Positions 1 through 5,200 of a stretch of 7,259 nucleotides of DNA are shown here, one piece after another. Each line of letters begins with the position of its first letter. Positions within the stretch are counted from its first letter, which is position 1. Both the position numbers and the translations under genes were made by a program. The stretch comes from MWCM01 sp964558315 (GTDB taxonomy: Bacteria; Patescibacteriota; UBA1384; XYA2-FULL-43-10), in the NCBI GenBank assembly GCA_964558315.1, contig CAZLCL010000038.1:1-7259 (forward strand), written 5' to 3'. The notes beneath the pieces were generated by a model. It saw only the letters and a list, made by a program, of their open reading frames with translations, had not been told where the DNA came from and ran no database searches.

Positions 1-365
1 GCAATTTGTGTGATTATTACCCCAAAAGTAATGTTACCAAATTCTTTTAAGGCTGAAGATTCAAACTCTCCCATAATTTTTGTAGTCCCTTGCTCTCTTC
101 CAATCAGTAAATCAACAATACTATTAGCCATTTCTACAGGTAAAAATACAAATATATCCCCGGTTATTTCGTTGATGATTGGGATGTAAATTACGGTTGC
201 TTGGCCGGGAGTATTTTCTAATAATTTCTGAGCCTCGGCAATCGGCATTAAACCGCTGTGTTTTAACTCCAAGTTAACTGTTTTCTGAGTTATCGAGCCG
301 ATTGCTTCATTTAGTTTAGATTGAATATTAGCGACAAGTTGATCTAATTGTGTGACTGTTTCCAT
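1..365 (-). CDS. cheC: CheC-like CheY-P phosphatase, N-terminal 121 residues (runs off the left edge)
   Basis: CheC-family proteins dephosphorylate CheY-P and help adapt chemotaxis signalling. The visible part begins METVTQLDQL. Residues about 60-90 form a strand-rich core (VIYIPIINEITGDIFVFLP) typical of CheC/CheX. Next comes MGEFESSALKEFGN at residues 98-111, matching the CheC helix with the S/D-xxx-E-xx-N phosphatase motif (S104, E108, N111). The expected first motif near residues 10-16 reads LVAN in place of the usual E-xx-N, so only the second active site may be intact. The ATG at 365-363 is supported by GGAGGG (377-372) six bases upstream. The start overlaps the end of the displaced cheA reading frame by 22 bases, which suggests translational coupling. 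The C-terminal half lies outside the window, so CheX or another CheC-like protein cannot be excluded. Confidence 0.8.
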   Translation of the reverse strand, partial: METVTQLDQLVANIQSKLNEAIGSITQKTVNLELKHSGLMPIAEAQKLLENTPGQATVIYIPIINEITGDIFVFLPVEMANSIVDLLIGREQGTTKIMGEFESSALKEFGNITFGVIITQI

Positions 366-544
366 TTCAAACCCTCCACATTAATAATCGGAGCCGCTGA
401 GCCATCAGCTAAAATTGTGGCGCCGGAAAAATATTCAGAGCTTTTTAATAGTGGCCCGAGAGGTTTAACCAATATCTCCTCTTCGGCAACGATTTTGTCA
501 ACAACACAGCCGATAATCTCCCCATTCTGTTTAATTAAAACCAC
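344..544 (-). CDS. cheA: Displaced C-terminal end of CheA (CheW-like domain), out of frame with the rest
   Basis: This 66-codon stretch reads GEIIGCVVDKIVAEEEILVKP and later FSGATILADGSAAPIINVEGL. These are the last strands of the CheW-like regulatory domain (P5) of CheA, which docks the kinase to CheW and receptors. It lies directly downstream of the main cheA frame, which stops after the first part of the same domain. A -1 shift joins the two as INRK then TVVLIKQNGE, as expected for an unbroken P5. The nominal GTG at 544-542 has no Shine-Dalgarno sequence and would start inside a beta sheet, so an independent gene is unlikely. The TAG at 346-344 ends it inside the start of cheC. It is either a base-calling or assembly error, a real mutation, or a recoding site. 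Confidence 0.85.
   Translation of the reverse strand: MVLIKQNGEIIGCVVDKIVAEEEILVKPLGPLLKSSEYFSGATILADGSAAPIINVEGLKWKQSHN
372..377 (-). promoter_or_regulatory. Shine-Dalgarno site of cheC, inside the cheA reading frame
   Basis: GGAGGG is followed by six bases and ATG at 365-363. It lies within the terminal cheA codons, so ribosomes finishing cheA would reach it directly. It fixes the cheC start. Confidence 0.75.
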
Positions 545-2016
545 TGTTTTCTGTTTATCTGCTTATCTGGCGATTCCTGAGCAGGATTATTGAATGTTGA
601 TTTTTCCGTGCTGGTATCACAATCTCTGGCACCAAAAAATTTTTCCGTCATGTTAATTAACGGCACTCTTTGATTGTCAACTACAATTGCCGCGGTATTA
701 GCTGAAGATTGTATCTGATCCTTATTCAGCTGGATTGATCTTAAAACTTCATTGCTCGGCATAGCAAATGTCTGTTTTCCAACTTTTATCAACATAGCCT
801 GCATTATGGCTAGTGTCATCGGCATACGCAGAGTAAAAGTGGTTCCCTTACCGACTACTGTCGAAACAGAAACAGACCCGCCTAACTTGTATATCGCCTG
901 TCTCACCGCACCCAAACCTACCCCCCTACCAGAAACATCCGTAACAGCTTCGCTAGCAGAAACTCCATCTAAATATAAGAGTTGCTCTTTATCTTTGTCG
1001 TTCCAATCTGCCGTCTCTTCCTTAGAGAATTTCCCCTGTTCGATAGCCTTGTTTAGCAAAACATCCCATTCTATTCCTCTACCGTCGTCGCTGACCTCAG
1101 TGTAAAATTTATTTTCTTTTGTATAGGATTTAATTTTAACTAACCCTTCTTCTGGCTTACCTGCTTTAATTCTATCTTCCGTTTTTTCTAGCCCGTGATC
1201 AACAGAATTTTTGATCATATGCACAAAGGCTTCCGTCATGTGATCTATTATAGTTCGATCTACCGTTGTATCCTCCCCCTCCATCTCAAATCTGACTTTT
1301 TTGTTGGTTTTTCGAGCCGTATCTCGAACTAATCTAGGTATAGTTTGCACCGCCATACTAATAGGGAAAAGCCTAGCCTGCATTAAATAAAATTGCATAT
1401 CAGTGACCAACCGATCGAGCCGATGAATTTCTGCTTTTAAATCAGAATTATTCTCTACTACAGAATTATTTTTTAATTTCATCTTTAAAAGAACCAACTC
1501 TTCGTTCACGGACAAAAGTTGATCCAGCTTCTCAATCTTTAAGGTAACAGTAGAAACTTGCTTTGGAACAGGGCTTTTGCTTGCATCAACTTGAGCCACA
1601 GCATTATTTGTGGCCGCTATTGGTTCTTTTGTTGAGGTATCATTTGGTTTTAACTCACTGTTATTTTCGGGAGAGGAATTTTCACTCTTATTTTGCTCTT
1701 CCGGCTTTTTATCATTTGTGTTATCTGATGAGACAGCTGGCGAATTTGAATCTTTGCTCGATTTGCCAAAACCTTCTGTCTTGAGACCTGTTAATTGTTT
1801 AATTTTTTCACTGATCTCCTTTGAACTCTCTTCGGGCTTATTGGCTTCNNNNNNNNNNNNNNNNNNNNNNNNNNNNNNNNNNNNNNNNNNNNNNNNNNNN
1901 NNNNNNNNNNNNNNNNNNNNNNNNNNNNNNNNNNNNNNNNNNNNNNNNCTTAAAGTTTGGACCCTCTCTCTAGCAGTTTGAACCCATAAATCCTTGAACT
2001 GATCCATCCCCTCCAT
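535..2016 (-). CDS. cheA: Chemotaxis histidine kinase CheA, interrupted by an N gap and frameshifted near its C-terminus
   Basis: CheA autophosphorylates on an HPt histidine and passes phosphate to CheY-type regulators. Counting the gap as 34 codons, residues 1-22 match the first helix of HPt (MDQFKDLWVQTARERVQTL). Residues 23-56 are unknown, and 57-153 are a linker rich in N, S, E, K and P with no recognisable P2 domain. P3 dimerisation helices start near 154 and include QARLFPISMAVQTIPRLVRD. The ATPase has an N box (HMIKNSVDHG, 266-275), G1 (DDGRGI, 310-315), G2 (GRGVGLGAV, 363-371) and G3 (GKGTTF, 389-394). The CheW-like P5 starts at MPMTLAIMQAM (398) but is cut at TAA 537-535; its remainder lies in another frame. 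ATG 2016-2014 is chosen because AAGGG (2028-2024) sits seven bases upstream; a TTG at 2022 is too close to it. The HPt histidine is not visible because it falls in the gap. Confidence 0.93.
   Translation of the reverse strand: MEGMDQFKDLWVQTARERVQTLXXXXXXXXXXXXXXXXXXXXXXXXXXXXXXXXXXEANKPEESSKEISEKIKQLTGLKTEGFGKSSKDSNSPAVSSDNTNDKKPEEQNKSENSSPENNSELKPNDTSTKEPIAATNNAVAQVDASKSPVPKQVSTVTLKIEKLDQLLSVNEELVLLKMKLKNNSVVENNSDLKAEIHRLDRLVTDMQFYLMQARLFPISMAVQTIPRLVRDTARKTNKKVRFEMEGEDTTVDRTIIDHMTEAFVHMIKNSVDHGLEKTEDRIKAGKPEEGLVKIKSYTKENKFYTEVSDDGRGIEWDVLLNKAIEQGKFSKEETADWNDKDKEQLLYLDGVSASEAVTDVSGRGVGLGAVRQAIYKLGGSVSVSTVVGKGTTFTLRMPMTLAIMQAMLIKVGKQTFAMPSNEVLRSIQLNKDQIQSSANTAAIVVDNQRVPLINMTEKFFGARDCDTSTEKSTFNNPAQESPDKQINRKQWF
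1849..1948. other. Assembly gap of exactly 100 N within cheA
   Basis: One hundred N bases interrupt cheA 22 codons after its start. The round number suggests a placeholder for a gap of unknown length. The missing HPt domain normally needs about 100 residues or more, far above the 33 codons the gap allows, so the true gap is probably larger. Because 100 is not a multiple of three, the agreement in frame across the gap should not be read as evidence of true distance. Confidence 0.97.
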
Positions 2017-2046
2017 ATTCAAACCCTTGTGTATTAAAACAAAACT

Positions 2047-2059
2047 ACTGCTTAGCAGT
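2047..2059. repeat. 13-bp palindrome in the cheA leader
   Basis: ACTGCT-T-AGCAGT is a perfect 6+1+6 inverted repeat between the putative cheA transcription start (about 2097) and the cheA ATG. It could be an operator or a small RNA stem. No run of T follows it on the cheA strand close enough for a convincing terminator, although GTTTT follows loosely. Confidence 0.45.
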
Positions 2060-2103
2060 CATCGTTAAAATAATTTTATATATTGCCTAATCTCACTTAT
2101 TCA

Positions 2104-2132
2104 AGTTTATTGGCTCAGATAGCTAGCGTCAA
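2104..2132 (-). promoter_or_regulatory. Putative sigma-70 promoter of the cheA-cheC operon
   Basis: On the minus strand, TTGACG (2132-2127, 5/6 match to the -35 consensus) is separated by exactly 17 bases from TAAACT (2109-2104, 4/6 match to -10). Transcription would begin near 2097 and leave a leader of about 80 bases before the cheA ATG. A 10-bp palindrome (2139-2148) lies just upstream of the -35 box. Confidence 0.5.
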
Positions 2133-2138
2133 TTAAAA

Positions 2139-2148
2139 CGACTAGTCG
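2139..2148. repeat. 10-bp palindrome next to the cheA -35 box
   Basis: CGACTAGTCG is a perfect palindrome ending seven bases upstream of the candidate cheA -35 hexamer. The position suits a regulator-binding site. Short palindromes also arise by chance, and no cognate regulator is in view. Confidence 0.35.
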
Positions 2149-2226
2149 GTATCTTCGATATTTAATATTTGCCATGTTATAAAAAATAAAATAATTTTAT
2201 CTGTAAAGAACAAATTCAAATTTTAA

Positions 2227-2235
2227 TGTTATGAT
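2227..2235 (+). promoter_or_regulatory. Extended -10 promoter of the phosphodiester glycosidase-like gene
   Basis: TG-T-TATGAT matches the extended -10 form TGnTATAAT at all but one position. The -35 region 17 bases upstream (AGAACA, 2207-2212) is weak, as is usual for extended -10 promoters. Transcription would start near 2242, giving a leader of about 24 bases that is A/T-rich and has no Shine-Dalgarno sequence. Confidence 0.5.
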
Positions 2236-2265
2236 ATTAGTTAGAGCTTTATTATTTAAAAAAAT

Positions 2266-3633
2266 ATGATTAAAATTAAAAAAATTTTTACCATAAAAAG
2301 ATCCTTAATTTATTTTATGGCATTAATATTAACGACTCTTTTATTGATTCATGCAAAAGTAGAATTAACAAAAGCAGACAGCTTAATTAAGTCCGCAGAA
2401 AACAAAATAGCTGATGCCGTGACTCTTGATAAGTTATTAGATCAATATTTAAACACGGTTAAACTTTTTACTGAAGCTAAAAATCTTTACTCCGATATGG
2501 ATATTGCTACCGAAGAATCACAGTTAAAAGACCTGAAAATATTATTATTAGATCGAAATATTAAAGGCTCGGAGGAGCTTTACTATTCTATTATTAACAG
2601 TTTTAATACAAAACTCGCCATCGAAGAGGAGAAAGCAGAAGTTAGCGGTATTGTATCAAATTCAAATACACCACTGTCCGCGATTACAATCCAGATTATT
2701 TCTGGCGATCAAATGGTAAAAGAAACTCAAACAGATGATTCCGGTTTTTACTCATTTAGATTAGTAGCGGGCAATTACATAATAAAAGCCATTTCCTCCA
2801 CACACAATGATTTTACACAGGAAATAAATTTATTACCCAAAACAAAGGAAACTATCAATATCTCGTTGGTAAAAAAACAAAAAACTGTAACTGCCTCAAC
2901 TACTTATGCGCCAGTAAGTTCAACACAAAATGACGGATTATATAGTAAACAAACAATTTCTACAAGCAATGGTAATTTTACGGTTCATTTAATGCATTTT
3001 AATTTATCTCAATATGAGATGATTGTTGATAGCGCTTCTGACGATGATTGTCAAAATGAATGTCCTGTAAAGTCTTTGTCGGAATATATCGCAATAAATA
3101 ATGCTATAGCCGGCATACACGGCACCTACTTTTGCCCTACTGCTTACGAATCGTGCGCTGGCAAAACAAACAGTTTTTATTATAAAATCTACAACGGTAG
3201 AATTAAAAAAGAAATTAATTGGAACAACGGCTTAGGAGACTACCTGCCTTTTATCGCCGTTAATAATTCCAGCGTTAAATATTTTGATAGCTGGATAGAG
3301 GCCAAAAACAATCAGATGTCCACAGGTATTAGCTGTCGGCCTCATTTAGTCGAAAATGGTGTTGCAGTTGTTACTTTAAACGATATGGACAGCGATAAGG
3401 AGAGTAGCTATAAAATGAGTCACGGTTTTATCGGGCACAAAGAAAACGAAATTTATGTAGGCATAGTATTATCTGCAAATCTGTTTGATTCGGCGCAAGT
3501 AAGCCTAGCATTAGGTTTAGATAACTCTTTTAATCTTGATGGAGGAGGCACAAGTGCCATGTTTTATAATGGTTCATACAAAGTGGGTCCAGGAAGAAAT
3601 ATGCCCAACGCAATAATTTTTCGTCTTAAATAA
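2266..3633 (+). CDS. Membrane-anchored or secreted protein with a phosphodiester glycosidase (NAGPA/DUF2233-type) domain
   Basis: The 455-residue protein starts with a lysine-rich end and a hydrophobic segment at residues 14-29, a signal peptide or membrane anchor. A helical, probably coiled region follows (about 35-125). Next is a carboxypeptidase-regulatory-like beta domain (about 126-202) with the telltale DDSGFYSFRLVAGNYIIKA. The C-terminal domain (about 240-455) has the NAGPA family signatures GIHGTYF (283-289), FNLDGGGTSAMFYNG (422-436) and GRNMPNAIIF (443-452). Family members cleave phosphodiester-linked sugars, or are linked to exopolysaccharide or cell-wall glycan metabolism. The substrate here is unknown. 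Five cysteines (262, 266, 290, 297, 357) in the catalytic domain suggest disulfides and an extracytoplasmic location. The ATG is the only sensible start, since the signal sequence follows at once. There is no Shine-Dalgarno sequence. The gene is divergent from cheA and has its own promoter. Confidence 0.85.
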   Translation: MIKIKKIFTIKRSLIYFMALILTTLLLIHAKVELTKADSLIKSAENKIADAVTLDKLLDQYLNTVKLFTEAKNLYSDMDIATEESQLKDLKILLLDRNIKGSEELYYSIINSFNTKLAIEEEKAEVSGIVSNSNTPLSAITIQIISGDQMVKETQTDDSGFYSFRLVAGNYIIKAISSTHNDFTQEINLLPKTKETINISLVKKQKTVTASTTYAPVSSTQNDGLYSKQTISTSNGNFTVHLMHFNLSQYEMIVDSASDDDCQNECPVKSLSEYIAINNAIAGIHGTYFCPTAYESCAGKTNSFYYKIYNGRIKKEINWNNGLGDYLPFIAVNNSSVKYFDSWIEAKNNQMSTGISCRPHLVENGVAVVTLNDMDSDKESSYKMSHGFIGHKENEIYVGIVLSANLFDSAQVSLALGLDNSFNLDGGGTSAMFYNGSYKVGPGRNMPNAIIFRLK

Positions 3634-3651
3634 TTATCCACTTCTCGGGGC

Positions 3652-3680
3652 TTGTTATCTTTTTTTGATAGTAATATAAT
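3652..3680 (+). promoter_or_regulatory. Sigma-70 promoter of the 47-residue peptide gene
   Basis: TTGTTA (3652-3657, 4/6 to -35) and a perfect TATAAT (3675-3680) are separated by exactly 17 bases. Transcription would start near 3687, only about 13 bases before the ATG at 3700. The -35 box overlaps a TTG that could otherwise be taken as an upstream start codon. Confidence 0.65.
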
Positions 3681-3699
3681 ATTGCTGTTGTTAAAAAAT

Positions 3700-3843
3700 A
3701 TGAACAAAAATAACACAAAAAGCAATCGTTTAATTTTTCTTGGTTTTCTCGCCGCATTTCTTACCTTCTCAGCCTTATCTCTTTTTTATGCCAGTGATAG
3801 CTGGGCACAAGAAGATCATACACGAACTATTTATACACAATAA
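3700..3843 (+). CDS. Small exported peptide precursor, 47 residues, function unknown
   Basis: I do not recognise this gene. It has a positively charged start (MNKNNTKSNR), a long hydrophobic core at residues 11-30 (LIFLGFLAAFLTFSALSLFY) and a possible signal peptidase I site SWA-Q at 36/37. Cleavage there would release an 11-residue tail, QEDHTRTIYTQ. Without cleavage it would be a single-pass membrane peptide. An in-frame TTG at 3652 would add 16 residues but lies within the promoter -35 box, so ATG 3700 is preferred. A perfect -10 box upstream and a terminator 10 bases past the stop make this a self-contained transcription unit. That argues that it is real and not a truncated larger gene. 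No Shine-Dalgarno sequence is visible. Confidence 0.6.
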   Translation: MNKNNTKSNRLIFLGFLAAFLTFSALSLFYASDSWAQEDHTRTIYTQ

Positions 3844-3853
3844 TAAAATAATT

Positions 3854-3878
3854 GCATGTTGATCTCATGCCTTTTTTT
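3854..3878 (+). terminator. Rho-independent terminator after the 47-residue peptide gene
   Basis: GCATG (3854-3858) pairs with CATGC (3866-3870) across a 7-base loop, followed by C and seven T (3872-3878). The stem is short but the T run is clear. On the other strand the tract after the hairpin is broken (AATTATTTTATT), so termination of rpoD transcripts from that side would be weaker. Confidence 0.65.
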
Positions 3879-3980
3879 GTTGACTCTAAGCTGATACATA
3901 GCAGTGATTATTAATTGCAAATAATTATTCAATAAACGAGAACCAAATATTGTGATGATAAAAAATTTGCCACCGTGTAT

Positions 3981-3992
3981 GTAAACGTTTAC
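3981..3992. repeat. Perfect 12-bp palindrome between convergent genes
   Basis: GTAAACGTTTAC is fully self-complementary and resembles LacI/GalR-type operators in form (an AACGTT centre). It lies 18 bases past the rpoD stop in a convergent intergenic region (3844-4009) where no gene starts, so a promoter operator role is not obvious. The rest of that region shows no gene. Confidence 0.5.
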
Positions 3993-4009
3993 TTTTAAGA
4001 GATTACAAT

Positions 4010-5113
4010 TTATTTTAAATAGTCCTGAAGCTCAGTTGATCTGTCATGCTTGCGTAATTTTTGTAGTGCTTTAGCTTCAATTTGACGAATTCTTTCACGT
4101 GTTACACCAAATTCTTGACCTACTTCCTCTAAAGTATGAGTTCTACCATCTTCGAGGCCGAATCTCATTCTTAGAATTTTCTGTTCTCTCGGAGATAACT
4201 CTGCAAGAAATTCATTAACATGACCACGTAAAAGTTGATTTATTGCATTGTCTTCGGGCGAAAGATTTTTATCGTCTTCGATAAAATCACCTAATTTCGA
4301 ATCCTCCTCCTCACCAACCGGAGCTTCGAGAGAAACAGTCTCCTGAGAAATTTTCATTATATGTTCAACCTTATCAAGTTCAATGCCCATCTCTTGAGCG
4401 ATTTCTTCCGGAGTAGGTTCTCGACCTAAATCTTGGACTAACTGTCTTTGAACTCTGATTAGTTTATTAATAGTCTCAATCATATGAACAGGAATACGAA
4501 TAGTGCGAGCTTGATCAGCAATAGCACGAGTAATAGCTTGTCTTATCCACCAAGTAGCATAAGTAGAAAATTTATAACCTTTTTTATAATCGAATTTTTC
4601 CACCGCTCTCATTAAACCTGCATTACCCTCTTGAATTAAATCCAACAGCGATAAGCCTCTCCCGATATATTTTTTGGCAATAGAAACGACCAATCTTAGG
4701 TTAGCTTCAGCAAGGTGCTTTTTAGCAACAATGTCTCCTTTTTCGATACGTTTAGCCAAACGAACTTCTTCTTCGGTTGATAATAACGGAATCCGACCGA
4801 TTTCTCGAAGATACATTCGAACCGAATCATCATCAATTAGCATAATATCGTCTGCTATGCTTTTTACACCGTCTTCCACCGCAGTAGCCAATATCCCTTT
4901 TAATGTGCTTTCCTTTAATTCAATACCTTTTTCAAACATATAATTAAATATCTCATCGAGCTCTCCCACTGAGTTTTCAATCTCTGGCATAGCTTGGAGA
5001 ATTTCTCGTGATGAGATAAAGCCGTGAATCCTACCCTTTTCGAGCAGTCGGTTCATTTCATCAGAAAATGGCAATGGTTCTTCTTTTTTGTAACGAATTA
5101 CTTTTTTAGCCAT
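4010..5113 (-). CDS. rpoD: Primary sigma factor RpoD (sigma-70)
   Basis: This is the housekeeping sigma subunit that directs RNA polymerase to -10/-35 promoters. The 367-residue protein has a short helical N-terminal region (about 15-90, region 1.1-like). Region 1.2 follows (DSVRMYLREIGRIPLLS, 96-112), then region 2 (about 137-208) with LDLIQEGNAGLMRAVEKFDY and the promoter-melting and -10 recognition stretch FSTYATWWIRQAITRAIADQ. Region 3 is about 210-285. Region 4 (about 300-357) contains the -35-binding helix-turn-helix TLEEVGQEFGVTRERIRQIE. The long non-conserved insert of proteobacterial RpoD is absent. The ATG at 5113 has AGGA (5124-5121) seven bases upstream. The gene follows dnaG on the same strand after 87 bases, the classic dnaG-rpoD order. 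That spacer holds an AT-rich TATAAA (5137-5132) with only a poor -35 partner, so separate transcription is possible but unproven. Confidence 0.97.
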   Translation of the reverse strand: MAKKVIRYKKEEPLPFSDEMNRLLEKGRIHGFISSREILQAMPEIENSVGELDEIFNYMFEKGIELKESTLKGILATAVEDGVKSIADDIMLIDDDSVRMYLREIGRIPLLSTEEEVRLAKRIEKGDIVAKKHLAEANLRLVVSIAKKYIGRGLSLLDLIQEGNAGLMRAVEKFDYKKGYKFSTYATWWIRQAITRAIADQARTIRIPVHMIETINKLIRVQRQLVQDLGREPTPEEIAQEMGIELDKVEHIMKISQETVSLEAPVGEEEDSKLGDFIEDDKNLSPEDNAINQLLRGHVNEFLAELSPREQKILRMRFGLEDGRTHTLEEVGQEFGVTRERIRQIEAKALQKLRKHDRSTELQDYLK

Positions 5114-5200
5114 TAAAATTTCCTAGATCAATTTATATAATATTAAACAAAACGACAAACAGGCACATATAAAGATGCATAAGGTAATCTTACCATATTT

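Noticed and set aside
535..560. Programmed -1 ribosomal frameshift in cheA
   Set aside because: There is no canonical slippery heptamer (AGA-AAA-CAG) and no obvious stem or pseudoknot downstream. A homopolymer indel is simpler, but the possibility stays open in the findings.
752..1105. Plus-strand ORF of 117 codons opposite cheA
   Set aside because: It mirrors the conserved ATPase domain of cheA on the other strand, and its product has no recognisable domain and no ribosome-binding site.
1563..1981. Plus-strand ORFs opposite the cheA linker and N gap
   Set aside because: They arise from the low-complexity linker read backwards, and one runs through the N gap.
3652..3699. Upstream TTG start adding 16 residues to the 47-residue peptide
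   Set aside because: The TTG is part of a -35 box with perfect 17-bp spacing to TATAAT. Transcription would start after it, and the extra residues would bury the positively charged signal start.
3880..3915. TTGACT at 3880-3885 as the -35 of a plus-strand promoter
   Set aside because: There is no -10-like hexamer at 16-18 bases, and no gene follows on the plus strand.
4674..4943. Plus-strand ORF opposite rpoD
   Set aside because: It is a shadow of a strongly conserved coding region, with no start signals.
5183..5194. GGTAA-TC-TTACC inverted repeat after dnaG as a terminator
   Set aside because: The arms are five bases with a two-base loop and no T run on either strand. It is too small to act as a hairpin terminator, so dnaG-rpoD read-through is assumed.
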